Assembly (NCBI GenBank): GCA_050250815.1
Contig: JBFWNY010000031.1
Location: forward strand, 1-43,018
DNA length: 43,018 bases
Direction: 5' to 3'
DNA from: JAEUMD01 sp050250815
GTDB lineage: Bacteria; Pseudomonadota; Alphaproteobacteria; Rhizobiales; Hyphomicrobiaceae
Made by a program: the position numbers and the translations under genes. The stretch's first letter is position 1; every line of letters begins with the position of its first letter. Below are positions 1-8,511 of this stretch, in pieces. The notes beneath the pieces are model-generated. The model did not search any database and was not told the DNA's origin. It saw nothing but the letters and a program-made list of their open reading frames with translations.

Positions 1-1157
1 ACCGCCTTGCGCTCAGCCTCAGCGCGCGCGCGTTCAGCCGCCGCATCCCGCGCCACGGCGGCCTTGCGGACGGCCTCCGCCTTGCGCTCAGCCTCAGCCC
101 GCGCGCGTTCAGCCGCCGCATCCCGCGCCTCGGCGGCCTTGCGGTCGGCCTCGGCCTTGCGCTCAGCCTCAGCCCGCGCGCGTTCTGCCGCCGCATCCCG
201 CGCCTCGGCGGCCTTACGGTCGGCCTCGGCCGCGTCGCGCTTGGAGGCGGGCTCGCGACCCGCCAGTTCTTCGGCAGGCGCAGTCGGACCGGGAACCTGC
301 AGGCGGCGCACGATCTCGCGCTGAAAATCGCGGTTCGCCTTCTCGAGCCACTCCTGAACGCGCAGCATGGCACCCTGCGCATCCCATGCTAGACCGGGCT
401 CGGGATCGGGGGCCGCCGCGGGGGCGCCCTTCGTCGCATCCGCCGGAACCTGGCTTACGCGCGGCGCGCGTTCCCGCTGTATCTCGTCGAAGCGCTCGGA
501 GGCCGCGCGCTCCAGATCCTCGGCGCGGCGCCGCGTATCGGCATCGATTTGAGCGCGCCGCTCGGCAACCTGATCGGGCGAGCGCTCGAAGGCGACGGCA
601 CCCTGCACGGCGAAGTCACTGGGGATGGCGATGCGAACCTCGTCCCCGGCCGCGGCGACCTGGCTCTGCTGCGCAGTGGCGACCGTCTCGAACCGATGCT
701 CGCCGGCGGCCAGGCTCGCCGAGACGCGCATCTGCCAGCCCCCGTCGGCGGCGACCTCGGCAGCACCGACCGACGCGGCATAGCGCTTCAGCGTCACGCG
801 CGAACCGGGCGAGCCAATTCCTTCGAAGCGAACGCTGCCGTCGCCGGCCACCTCGACACGAGTGATCACCGGTGCCGCCACGGCGCGGCGGGGTTTGAGA
901 CGCTGCCGCCCCGACAAAGCATCGGGCAGCGACAAGGTATCGTCGGCACGTGCAGCGATCCGCACCACCAGGCCGCCCGACCGCGCGCTGAGCCAGCCAG
1001 CCCCGCCTGCCCCTGCGAAGACCATCGGCTTTGAGCGCCCGATGTCGCTGCCGCCAATCAGCGAAAGCCGACCATCGGCCTCACGCGTTTGGCCGCCGAG
1101 CGCCACCCCGAGGCTGGCCACGATCGCACCAAAGGTGATCAGCGGACCGAACCGCAT
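1..1157 (-). CDS. Envelope protein with Ig-like domain and Ala/Arg/Glu-rich repeats, N-terminal part (3' end off window)
   Basis: The frame opens at ATG 1157 and has no stop before the left edge, so 385 residues are visible. A GGTGGAG ribosome site lies about 10 nt upstream. The protein starts with a hydrophobic, weakly signal-anchor-like segment (MRFGPLITFGAIVASLG). Around residues 95-165 there is a small beta-rich module (VTRVEVAGDGSVRFEG..., then GSPGSRVTLKRYA and ADGGWQMRVSASLAAGEHRF). It resembles the bacterial Ig-like modules of LysM-type peptidoglycan-binding proteins of Hyphomicrobiales. From about residue 195 the chain turns charged and helical, and it ends in three identical-length 25-residue repeats rich in Ala, Arg, Glu and Lys. 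The family call rests on the Ig-like module; a C-terminal LysM domain is expected but lies outside the window. Confidence 0.6.
   Translation of the reverse strand, partial: MRFGPLITFGAIVASLGVALGGQTREADGRLSLIGGSDIGRSKPMVFAGAGGAGWLSARSGGLVVRIAARADDTLSLPDALSGRQRLKPRRAVAAPVITRVEVAGDGSVRFEGIGSPGSRVTLKRYAASVGAAEVAADGGWQMRVSASLAAGEHRFETVATAQQSQVAAAGDEVRIAIPSDFAVQGAVAFERSPDQVAERRAQIDADTRRRAEDLERAASERFDEIQRERAPRVSQVPADATKGAPAAAPDPEPGLAWDAQGAMLRVQEWLEKANRDFQREIVRRLQVPGPTAPAEELAGREPASKRDAAEADRKAAEARDAAAERARAEAERKAEADRKAAEARDAAAERARAEAERKAEAVRKAAVARDAAAERARAEAERKA
4..228 (-). repeat. Three tandem 75-bp in-frame repeats
   Basis: Units start at 4, 79 and 154 on the plus-strand numbering and are each exactly 75 bp (25 codons), nearly identical. 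On the minus strand each encodes a helical block of the type ADRKAAEARDAAAERARAEA. Only a few bases differ (for example GAC/GTC and GAG/GTG codons), so the array looks recently expanded. It may continue beyond the left edge. Confidence 0.9.
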
Positions 1158-1461
1158 GCCTGACTGCTCCACCCCCAACAAGAACAGAAACCCGTGTTAT
1201 CCGAGTATGTTGTGCGGATTTACTCAGAAGACCCGGGATAGCCCCGATCCATAAAGCACGAAAGTGTTGGGGCGACAACTTGGGCAATCCGGACGCCCGC
1301 AACCGTGCTGTCGTGCGGCGCTCGTGGGCCGGAGAGCCGGCTGCCGCGGCGAGACTGCGCCACGTGACGGATTGTGCCATAAGCTCGTGCCAAGATCGGC
1401 CGCACAGCAGCCGCGGCAGCAGCACCCGCGGCAAACGTGGGCTGCAGACATGGAAGGACGC
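1158..1461. other. Divergent intergenic region, no gene seen
   Basis: About 300 bp separate the minus-strand envelope protein from the plus-strand LOG gene. The part near 1190-1260 is the most AT-rich and probably holds both promoters, but I see no convincing -35/-10 pair. A plus-strand reading frame continues upstream of 1462 in phase with the LOG gene, but that part encodes no recognisable domain. Confidence 0.5.
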
Positions 1462-2181
1462 ATGAGCAAGACCAGACGCCCGGCGAATTCCGCAACCGCA
1501 ACACCTTCTGCGGATCGGAAGCCAGCCGCCGCGCGCACCACATCCAAGGCCGCCGCCAAGCCGCTAACGCAGACCAAACAGCGCCACCCCATCGGCAGCG
1601 TCTGCGTGTACTGCGGCTCCGGCCCCGGCAATGATCCCGCCTATGCCAGGGCCGCCGGCATCCTGGGCCGCTCGCTCGCGCAAGCCGACATCGGGCTCGT
1701 CTACGGCGGCGGCGGGCTGGGACTGATGGGCGAGGTGGCTCGCGCGACCCTATCCGCGGGAGGACGTGTCACCGGCATCATTCCGAAGTTCCTCACCCAG
1801 AAGGAGCACATGCTTCACGAGGTGACCGACCTCATCGTGACCGAGGACATGCACCAGAGGAAGCGGCTGATGTTCGAGCGGTCGGACGCCTTCGTGGCGC
1901 TTCCAGGCGGCATCGGCACGCTCGAAGAACTCGTCGAGCAGCTCACCTGGGCGCAGCTCGGACAGCACTCCAAACCGATCGTGGTCGCCAGCATTAGCGG
2001 TTTCTGGAAGCCATTCCTGGACCTGCTCGGCCACATGCGGGACGACGCCTTCATCCGCAACGGTATCAACGTGCGGTTCATAGTCGTGGAAGATGCCGAG
2101 GCGATCGTCCCGGCTCTCCTGCGGCATGGCGGTGCCAAGGCCGGGGATGTGCCCGACGAGCTCATCACCGCCAAATTCTAG
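1462..2181 (+). CDS. LOG family protein (TIGR00730-type nucleoside-monophosphate phosphoribohydrolase)
   Basis: This 239-residue protein has the two LOG signatures: MHQRKRLMF (residues 130-138) and PGGIGTLEE (148-156), the PGGxGTxxE motif. A glycine-rich nucleotide-binding loop (YGGGGLGLMG) lies at 81-90. LOG enzymes cleave the N-glycosidic bond of nucleoside 5'-monophosphates, including cytokinin nucleotides; in most bacteria the physiological substrate is unknown. The first 40 residues are a disordered Ala/Lys/Thr-rich extension absent from typical 190-residue LOG proteins. ATG 1462 was chosen because GGAAGGA precedes it by 3 nt; an in-frame ATG at 1450 has no ribosome site. meaB follows after 17 bp, so the two may be co-transcribed. 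Confidence 0.9.
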   Translation: MSKTRRPANSATATPSADRKPAAARTTSKAAAKPLTQTKQRHPIGSVCVYCGSGPGNDPAYARAAGILGRSLAQADIGLVYGGGGLGLMGEVARATLSAGGRVTGIIPKFLTQKEHMLHEVTDLIVTEDMHQRKRLMFERSDAFVALPGGIGTLEELVEQLTWAQLGQHSKPIVVASISGFWKPFLDLLGHMRDDAFIRNGINVRFIVVEDAEAIVPALLRHGGAKAGDVPDELITAKF

Positions 2182-2198
2182 GACATCGATTAGGCCCG

Positions 2199-3200
2199 AT
2201 GGCTGAGCGCGACACCGTGACAGCAGCACAAGCGACCTCGAGCCACGAGGCTGACGAAAGCGCCGCCTTGGTGGCCGCGCTCGCGCGCGGCGAGCGGCGC
2301 GCCGTCGCCCGGGTGATGACCGAGCTTGAGCGGCTGTCCCCGCGTGCCGCGGAACTGCTGGCTCTGCTTCAGCCGCATCTGGGCGGCGCGCTCGTCATCG
2401 GATTCACCGGACCGCCGGGGGCCGGAAAATCGACGCTCGTCAATGCGCTCATCGGCGAACTGCGAGCCGCCGGCAAACGCGTCGGCATCATCGCCGTCGA
2501 TCCATCGAGCCCGGTCTCGGGCGGCTCGATTCTGGGCGACCGCATCCGCATGACGGCCGCGCTCGACGACGAGGGTGTATTCGTAAGGTCGCTGGCAAGC
2601 CGGGGCTATCTGGGCGGACTGTCGCCGGCCGCGGTGCGCATCATCGATGCGCTCGACGCCGCGCGCTTCGACGTCGTCGTGCTCGAGACGGTCGGCACCG
2701 GACAGAACGAGATCGACGTCGCCGAGGTGGCCGATGTGCGCGTGGTCATCTCCGCGCCGGGCCTGGGAGATGATGTCCAGGCCATGAAATCGGGCCTGCT
2801 CGAGATCGCCGATATCCTCGTCGTCAACAAGGGCGACCGCGAGGGTGCCGAGCGTACTCTGCAACAGCTCATCGGCGCGCTCAGCATCCGCGCGGGCGGC
2901 AGCGGGGGCGTGCCCGTGATCAAGACGACGGCCACGTCCGGGCAAGGCGTGGAGCAGCTCGCTACTGCCATCGACGCCGTGGGCAGGAAGGCACTCGCCG
3001 AGGGGCTTGCCGCCAGGCGCCGACGCCGTGCACGATACCTTATTGCCCGGGCCGCCGCGGACCTGGTGGCCGAGCGCATCCGCCACAGCGACGGCAAGAC
3101 GTCGACTCAACTCGCCGACAGGGTCCTGGCCGGCGAAATGGCCGTCGAGGAAGCGGCGCGCTTGATCCTGGATGGGGCGGCGGGCAACAGCAAGCGTTGA
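2199..3200 (+). CDS. meaB: MeaB-type GTPase, methylmalonyl-CoA mutase chaperone
   Basis: This is a G3E-family P-loop GTPase of 333 residues, the normal length for MeaB/ArgK. The Walker A loop is GPPGAGKST (71-79). It is followed by the family-diagnostic stretch DPSSPVSGGSILGDRIRM (101-118), the ETVGTGQNEIDVAEVAD region and the guanine-specificity motif NKGD. MeaB loads and protects the adenosylcobalamin cofactor of methylmalonyl-CoA mutase in the cytoplasm. The mutase gene is not in this window, but pccA and pccB, which make its substrate, are. The 17-bp gap to the LOG gene suggests one transcript. It converges on the PilZ gene (stops 19 bp apart). Confidence 0.95.
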   Translation: MAERDTVTAAQATSSHEADESAALVAALARGERRAVARVMTELERLSPRAAELLALLQPHLGGALVIGFTGPPGAGKSTLVNALIGELRAAGKRVGIIAVDPSSPVSGGSILGDRIRMTAALDDEGVFVRSLASRGYLGGLSPAAVRIIDALDAARFDVVVLETVGTGQNEIDVAEVADVRVVISAPGLGDDVQAMKSGLLEIADILVVNKGDREGAERTLQQLIGALSIRAGGSGGVPVIKTTATSGQGVEQLATAIDAVGRKALAEGLAARRRRRARYLIARAAADLVAERIRHSDGKTSTQLADRVLAGEMAVEEAARLILDGAAGNSKR

Positions 3201-3218
3201 AGGTGCGGCCCGGATCGA

Positions 3219-3800
3219 TCAGCGCCGCTGCGGCTGGATAGGACGCGGGAAGCCCAGGAAGCGAACCCCGATCATCCAGTCCCTGCGCCAGACGGTCTCG
3301 CAGTCGACTTCCATCTTGTCGTGCTTGAGCACCAGAATGTACTTCTCCGGCATCTCAGTCATTGGCACGCCAGTGGCACGGCCCATTGGCGTCAGTTCGA
3401 CCTTGGCGCCGGTCGCCGACATGTCGATGACGCGGGCGGGGATCGTGTTGCTCATCCCCGTCCCGGTGATGTAGGCGGGCAGAACGTGATTCTTGCGGGG
3501 CGCGCGTCGGCCTTCGGCCGTCTCGGCGGAGGTCGAAGACTGCTCAGCGGAATCGGCATCTACATCATCGATGAGATCGTCGATGGCGAGGTCCTCGTCG
3601 ATGGCTCGTGCGACGGCCTCTGCCGGCGGCAGCGGCTTGCGCGGCGGCTTCACATACACCGGCGGAGGCTCGGACGCGGGCGCCGCTTCGGCGGGCGTTG
3701 CACGCTGCGGTCTGGATGGTCCCGCAGCAGGACGCTGCTCAATCTTCTTCAGCCGCTCGGCCAGGATCGCGGCGGATTCACGTGCATTGCGCCAGCTCAT
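3219..3800 (-). CDS. PilZ domain protein
   Basis: A 193-residue protein with a C-terminal PilZ domain: the arginine motif RRAPR at 98-102 and the DMSATG box (DxSxxG) at 126-131, followed by AKVEL. These residues bind cyclic di-GMP in the family. The N-terminal half is a helix (MSWRNARESAAILAERLKKI) and then a Pro/Ala/Asp-rich linker with an acidic stretch near 68-90. It is probably a cytoplasmic c-di-GMP effector; the output is unknown. ATG 3800 has GGGAAG 9 nt upstream; an in-frame TTG at 3830 is less likely. The gene stands alone between meaB and cimA. Confidence 0.85.
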   Translation of the reverse strand: MSWRNARESAAILAERLKKIEQRPAAGPSRPQRATPAEAAPASEPPPVYVKPPRKPLPPAEAVARAIDEDLAIDDLIDDVDADSAEQSSTSAETAEGRRAPRKNHVLPAYITGTGMSNTIPARVIDMSATGAKVELTPMGRATGVPMTEMPEKYILVLKHDKMEVDCETVWRRDWMIGVRFLGFPRPIQPQRR

Positions 3801-3850
3801 GGAGCCCACTTCCCGAGGTGTGCGGTACAAGGATGAGAAGCGCCACTCTA

Positions 3851-3885
3851 CGGCAAGGCCGTTAACGCCGCGTTAGCCCTTGCCG
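3851..3885 (-). terminator. Hairpin downstream of cimA
   Basis: The arms CGGCAAGG (3851-3858) and CCTTGCCG (3878-3885) are perfect inverted repeats. An inner TTAACG/CGTTA pair sits between them. The hairpin begins 16 bp after the cimA stop and ends before the PilZ start. There is no run of T residues, so it may be a weak terminator or an RNA-processing structure. Confidence 0.45.
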
Positions 3886-3900
3886 AAGATCGGCAGGAAG

Positions 3901-5541
3901 CTACTCCGCGGCACCGGGAAGCCGTGCGCCGTGCTCCACCACAGCAGAATCTCGCACAAGCTTGTAGTTGATGCTGTCGAGCAGCGCCTCGAAGCTGGCG
4001 TCGATGATATTGGGCGAGACTCCGACCGTGAACCAGCGCTCGCCGGTCGTCGTGTCCATGCTCTCAACCAGCACGCGCGTCACGGCCTCGGTGCCGCCCG
4101 TGAGGATACGAACCTTGTAGTCCACGAGCTCAACGCCCTCGATGTGCTTCTGGTAGCGGCCGAGGTCCTTGCGCAGCGCGCTGTCGAGCGCGTTCACCGG
4201 GCCGTTGCCTTCCGCCACCGACCACAGGGGCTCGGCATCGCCGTTGATGAACACCTTGACGATGGCCTCGGAGACCGTGACCAGGTCGCCGCGCGCATTG
4301 TGCCGCCGCTCGACCATGACGCGGAAGCTGTCCACCGAGAAGTAGCGCGGCACGTTCGACAGAATGCGTCGGGCGAGCAGCTCGAAGGAGGCCTCGGCGG
4401 CCTCGTAGGTGTAGCCCTGTGTCTCGCGCGCCTTGACCTCATCGAGCAGGCGCTGGACCCTCTCGTCGTCCTTGTCGACGTTGAGCCCGACCCGGGCCAG
4501 TGCGTCGAGAAGGTTCGATTTGCCGGCCTGCTTGGAAACGAGCACGCGGCGTTCGTTGCCTACCGACTCGGGCGCGACATGCTCATACGTGCCCGGATCC
4601 TTGAGGATTGCGGAGGCATGGATGCCTGCCTTGGTGGCGAATGCGCTTTCCCCGACATAGGGCGCATGACGGCTGGGAGCGCGGTTCAGCACCTCGTCCA
4701 AAACCCGGCTCGCGTGCGTCAGCGCACGCAGGCGCTCGGGCGTGACGCCGGTCTCGAAGTGCTCGGCGAACTCGCTCTTGAGCAGCAGAGTCGGGATGAT
4801 CGAGGTCAAGTTGGCATTGCCGCAGCGCTCGCCCAGTCCGTTGAGCGTGCCCTGGATCTGCCGGCAGCCCGCGCGCACGGCCATCAGCGTATTGGCGACC
4901 GCGTTCTCCGTGTCGTTGTGGGTGTGGATGCCGAGCCGGTCGCCCGGCACGTGACGGGCGACGTCGCTCACGATCTCGAAGACCTCGTGCGGCAGACTGC
5001 CACCGTTGGTGTCGCACAACACGATCCATCGCGCACCGGCCTCGAGCGCCGTGCGGGCGACAGCGAGCGCATACTCACGATTACCCTTGTAGCCGTCGAA
5101 GAAGTGCTCGCAGTCGAGCATTGCCTCGCGGCCCGAGGCGACGACCGCCTCAATCGACTGGCGGACCCCCTCCAGGTTCTCCTCGTTGCTGATGCCCAGC
5201 GCCACGCGCACGTGGTAGTCCCACGACTTGGCGACAAGGCAGATGGCCGGCGCCTTCGATTGCAGCAGGCCCTGGAAGCCAGGATCGTTGCCGACCGAGC
5301 GGCCAGCTCGACGCGTCATGCCGAAGGCCGTCAGCGCAGCGCGCGCCAAACGCGGCGGATCGGCAAAGAAGGCGGTGTCGGTGTCGTTGGCCCCCGGGTA
5401 TCCGCCCTCGATGTAGTCGATGCCCAGATCGTCGAGCACCCGCGCAATACGGCGCTTGTCATCGCCCGAGAAGTCGACACCCGTCGTCTGCGCGCCGTCG
5501 CGCAGCGTCGTGTCGAACAGATAGAGGCGTTCCCTGGTCAT
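3901..5541 (-). CDS. cimA: (R)-citramalate synthase
   Basis: A 546-residue enzyme of the DRE-TIM/2-isopropylmalate synthase superfamily. The catalytic DTTLRDG (10-16) is followed by GAQTTGVDFS. The metal-binding HTHND is at 206-210 and the GTLNGLGERCGNANL loop follows at 231-245. The length, the DCEHFFDGYK stretch (143-152) and the C-terminal regulatory domain match the citramalate synthase group rather than LeuA. It condenses pyruvate with acetyl-CoA to citramalate, a threonine-independent route to 2-oxobutanoate and isoleucine. The start at ATG 5541 overlaps the GNAT stop as ATGA; upstream in-frame codons give only a Gly/Asp-rich tail lying inside the GNAT gene. It is the last gene of the cysS-GNAT-cimA unit. 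Confidence 0.92.
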   Translation of the reverse strand: MTRERLYLFDTTLRDGAQTTGVDFSGDDKRRIARVLDDLGIDYIEGGYPGANDTDTAFFADPPRLARAALTAFGMTRRAGRSVGNDPGFQGLLQSKAPAICLVAKSWDYHVRVALGISNEENLEGVRQSIEAVVASGREAMLDCEHFFDGYKGNREYALAVARTALEAGARWIVLCDTNGGSLPHEVFEIVSDVARHVPGDRLGIHTHNDTENAVANTLMAVRAGCRQIQGTLNGLGERCGNANLTSIIPTLLLKSEFAEHFETGVTPERLRALTHASRVLDEVLNRAPSRHAPYVGESAFATKAGIHASAILKDPGTYEHVAPESVGNERRVLVSKQAGKSNLLDALARVGLNVDKDDERVQRLLDEVKARETQGYTYEAAEASFELLARRILSNVPRYFSVDSFRVMVERRHNARGDLVTVSEAIVKVFINGDAEPLWSVAEGNGPVNALDSALRKDLGRYQKHIEGVELVDYKVRILTGGTEAVTRVLVESMDTTTGERWFTVGVSPNIIDASFEALLDSINYKLVRDSAVVEHGARLPGAAE

Positions 5542-6044
5542 GCCCGGCCCCCCGCCGCCGCCATCGTGGCCTTGAGCGGCTTCAACATCGTCGTGTTCGT
5601 CACCCACACGTCACCGATCTGGAACGTGTTGCGCTTGACCGCCGCGTAACCGCGACGTTCGAAGAAGTCGTGCGCGGTATCGCTCGCATCGACGGTCATG
5701 GCCGTGGCGCCACGCGCAGCCGCGATCCGCTCCAGCGCATCGACCAGAGTTGTGCCAACACCCCGCCCAACGGCAAAGGGATGCACGTAAAGCATGTCGA
5801 TTTCCTTACCCGCCGCGAGACTGGCAAAACCGAGGATTTCGCCGTTCGCCTCGACCAGCAGTGTGACGCCCCGCGCCAGCCGTGCAGCGAAAGCCTCCCC
5901 GTCCGCGGCACGCGACACCCAGGCAAGGCGCTGCTCCTCGTCGTACTCGTCCTGCGTCAGCTCCTCCACCGACTGGGCGAACAGGTCCTGCAGACGTCCT
6001 GTGTCAGCCGGCAGGAATGGCCGCAATGGAAGGCCGCCGGTCAC
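5538..6044 (-). CDS. GNAT family N-acetyltransferase
   Basis: A 168-residue single-domain GNAT protein. The N terminus (PLRPFLPADTGRLQDLF) is the usual first strand and helix. The acetyl-CoA-binding segment is DMLYVHPFAVGRGVGTTLVDAL, containing the Q/RxxGxG/A-type loop GRGVGT. It ends with the typical FFERRGY motif and VKRNTF. The substrate is unknown. GTG 6044 is the start; it overlaps the cysS stop (GTGA) and its own stop overlaps the cimA start (ATGA), so translation is probably coupled with both neighbours. Confidence 0.88.
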   Translation of the reverse strand: MTGGLPLRPFLPADTGRLQDLFAQSVEELTQDEYDEEQRLAWVSRAADGEAFAARLARGVTLLVEANGEILGFASLAAGKEIDMLYVHPFAVGRGVGTTLVDALERIAAARGATAMTVDASDTAHDFFERRGYAAVKRNTFQIGDVWVTNTTMLKPLKATMAAAGGRA

Positions 6045-7681
6045 CGCACGGGCTCCATTCCCGCTGGCGCGCGCACTTCCCAGGTCGTGACGGGCTCGCT
6101 GGTCGCGGGGTCTTTGCCATCGAACAGGCGGATGCCCATCGCGGCCAGTTCGTCACGCAGCCTGTCGCTGTCGGCCCAGTTCTTCTCGCGCCGCGCCTCA
6201 ATGCGCTGGTCGACGAGCCAGTTGACCTCGATGGTGATACCCGGCTCCTCGAACACGTCGCGGCAAAGGGCTGTGTCACCCGCGGTGCCCATGAAATCGA
6301 CGAGCCGCTCGCGCAGCAGCTCCGGGTAGGCGTGCTTGGGTTCCTCCGAGAGGAGATAGGCGCGGAACGTTCCGATGGTCAGCCGCGCCGGCAACGCGCG
6401 CGACAGCTCCGTCAACAGGTCGACGAAGGGGTTGCCGGTGACGATGGGTTCGCCGTCTTCATCGGTGGCGTACGGCGGCAGCGCTCCGTCGAAATCGCGT
6501 TCCAGCAGGCCCATGAGCGCGAGCGATGCAGCAAGCCGACCACCGGCCTCGGCGTTGCCGGACCGCGCTTCGCGCAGCAGATCGAAGATCCGGTCGATGG
6601 CTTCCTTGGTGTTGAAGTCGTCAAGCAGCGCCTCCAGCACTTCGAGCGCCGGCTCGGTGCGGGCGTGATCGTAGCGGACCTGGGCAAGGTCCTTGAGGTT
6701 CTGCTCGGCTTCCTCCAGAAGGCGCACGGTCCAGTCGATCGGCTGGCGGTAGTGCGTCTTGAGCATCGCAAGCCGGATGACGGGACCGGGCCAGGGACGG
6801 CCCCCGAACTCGTTGGTTTCCAACAGGTCGCGGATCGTGATGAAGTTGCCGAGCGACTTCGACATCTTCTCGCCTTCGACCTGCAGGAACCCGTTGTGCA
6901 TCCAGTAGCGGGCCATGACGTCGGTGCCGTGTGCGGCACAGCTCTGCGCCACCTCGTTCTCGTGATGCGGGAAAACCAGGTCGATGCCGCCGCCGTGGAT
7001 GTCGAACACCTGTCCCAGGTGCTTTCCGGCCATGGCCGAGCACTCGATGTGCCAGCCAGGTCGCCCCGGCGTTTCGATGCCGGCGGGCGAAGGCCACGAC
7101 GGCTCTCCCTCCTTGGACGGCTTCCACAGGACAAAGTCCATGGCGTCCTTCTTGTAGGGAGCGACCTCGACACGGGCGCCGGCCTCCATCTCCTCCAGCG
7201 TCCGCCCGGACAGCCGCCCATAGCCCTTGAGGCTCGGAACATGGAACAGCACGTGACCTTCGGCGACGTAGGCATGACCGCGGGCGACGAGCGCCTCGAT
7301 CAGCGCCTTCATGTCGTCGATATGATCCGTGGCGCGCGGCTCGACCGACGGCGGCAGCACGCCGAGCGCAGCGATATCCTCGTGGAACTGGCGTGCGGTG
7401 ACGTCGGTGAGATCGCGGATGCCGATGCCGCTCTCGGCCGCGCGCGCGTTGATCTTGTCGTCGACGTCGGTGATGTTGCGCGCGTAGACGACGTGGTCCT
7501 CGCCATACAGCCGCCGCAGCAACCGGAAGACGACGTCGAAGACGATGATGGGACGGGCGTTGCCGATGTGGGCGAAGTCGTAGACGGTGGGTCCGCACAC
7601 GTACATGCGCACGCGGGAGGCATCGAGCGGCTCGAAAGCATCCTTCGATCGTGACAGCGTGTTGTAGATCCTGAGTGGCAT
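6041..7681 (-). CDS. cysS: Cysteine--tRNA ligase
   Basis: A 546-residue class I aminoacyl-tRNA synthetase. The HIGH-type motif HIGN is at 38-41 and KMSKS at 272-276. The zinc ligands are all present: Cys29 (CGPT), Cys214 (WHIECSAM), His239 and Glu243 (HHENE), with the same spacing as the E. coli enzyme. It charges tRNA-Cys. ATG 7681 was chosen because MPLRIYNT is the usual N terminus and GAGGGGG lies about 8 nt upstream. The frame stays open to 7843 but that part is Arg-rich and without similarity. It heads an overlapping three-gene unit with the GNAT gene and cimA. Confidence 0.97.
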   Translation of the reverse strand: MPLRIYNTLSRSKDAFEPLDASRVRMYVCGPTVYDFAHIGNARPIIVFDVVFRLLRRLYGEDHVVYARNITDVDDKINARAAESGIGIRDLTDVTARQFHEDIAALGVLPPSVEPRATDHIDDMKALIEALVARGHAYVAEGHVLFHVPSLKGYGRLSGRTLEEMEAGARVEVAPYKKDAMDFVLWKPSKEGEPSWPSPAGIETPGRPGWHIECSAMAGKHLGQVFDIHGGGIDLVFPHHENEVAQSCAAHGTDVMARYWMHNGFLQVEGEKMSKSLGNFITIRDLLETNEFGGRPWPGPVIRLAMLKTHYRQPIDWTVRLLEEAEQNLKDLAQVRYDHARTEPALEVLEALLDDFNTKEAIDRIFDLLREARSGNAEAGGRLAASLALMGLLERDFDGALPPYATDEDGEPIVTGNPFVDLLTELSRALPARLTIGTFRAYLLSEEPKHAYPELLRERLVDFMGTAGDTALCRDVFEEPGITIEVNWLVDQRIEARREKNWADSDRLRDELAAMGIRLFDGKDPATSEPVTTWEVRAPAGMEPVR

Positions 7682-8034
7682 CCTCGCCCCCTCGCGGCCG
7701 GCTGTCGCGGTGCCGGCACGCTGCGAAAACCAAAAGAGAACGCGCCGCCCGAAAAGCTGGCGGTGCGGTCTTCTCATCCGGTAGAGACAGAGGACAAGGC
7801 GCGCGCCAGCCGCTCGGGCTAAGCCCGAATGGTAATGCAGCAACGAATGTTGCGTGCCAGATATGCTACGCCGCGCATCATGGCGCCGTTATCCCCGCTC
7901 ACGCCGGGGCCGTCAAGGGCATTGCCGTGGCCATCCCTACCCGCCGAGGTTAACGCCCACAGGCCGCCTGCAGGCGAGCACCACCCTAGTTTCGCCGGGT
8001 TTGGCACGTCGAACAGGGGCGACCAGGAGGACCG
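7682..8034. other. Divergent intergenic region, no gene seen
   Basis: This 353-bp stretch separates cysS from the small exported protein. Upstream codons in the cysS frame give no recognisable protein. No tRNA or strong hairpin is visible. It must carry the cysS promoter and that of the 8035 gene, but I cannot place them with confidence. Confidence 0.5.
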
Positions 8035-8511
8035 ATGGACCGCTCGACGATACCAGGGACTGACACGTCGCCATGGCGCCGCATGCGTGTTTCGAGCGTC
8101 ATGTGCATCGCACTCGCGGTCGGCGGACCGACCCTGCCCGCCCAAGCGGCCGAACCCACCGGCTCGAGCGTGCTCACGGCCGCGGAAGCCGGGTTGAACT
8201 GCCGCAAGATGGCCGGTCGCATGCAGATCCGCCTCATGGAACTGCGCGGTGGCGATGCGCGGCCCAAGCAAAGCGGCGCCGCCCAGCTCATCCAGCGCAG
8301 TGCCGTACCGATTTTCGGCGGCACGCAGCGCGGCGCCGACGCAGCTGCCGATGAGGCACGCGACGTCGCCAAGCTGCGTGCGATGAACGACCTGCTCAAG
8401 TCGCGCAAATGCGCGTACTACGACATCGACGCGGAACTGGCGCGCGCGCCCGGCGCGCCCCCCCCCGCTCTCATCCGGCCCAGCGCCGCCAAGACGAAGA
8501 AGAAGCACTAG
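8035..8511 (+). CDS. Small exported hypothetical protein
   Basis: 158 residues, function unknown. Residues 17-39 (MRVSSVMCIALAVGGPTLPAQA) form a signal peptide ending in AQA-A, preceded by a charged n-region. The mature part is helical with two cysteines (NCRKMAG and KCAYYD) that could form a disulphide. It ends in a Pro/Ala and Lys-rich tail. AGGAGG precedes ATG 8035 by 6 nt, supporting this start; ATG 8083 would also give a signal peptide. Its stop shares the bases CTAG with the stop of the convergent YdcF gene. Confidence 0.7.
   Translation: MDRSTIPGTDTSPWRRMRVSSVMCIALAVGGPTLPAQAAEPTGSSVLTAAEAGLNCRKMAGRMQIRLMELRGGDARPKQSGAAQLIQRSAVPIFGGTQRGADAAADEARDVAKLRAMNDLLKSRKCAYYDIDAELARAPGAPPPALIRPSAAKTKKKH

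Noticed and set aside
4..228. CRISPR array
   Set aside because: The 75-bp units abut with no unique spacers and continue an open reading frame, so this is a protein-coding tandem repeat.
3880..5649. Long plus-strand open frame (589 codons) opposite cimA
   Set aside because: It is the antisense of a fully motif-supported cimA and encodes a His/Arg/Ala-biased chain without any domain; such frames are common in GC-rich genes.
5882..7654. Long plus-strand frame (590 codons) opposite cysS
   Set aside because: Same reasoning: cysS with intact zinc ligands and KMSKS is on the minus strand.
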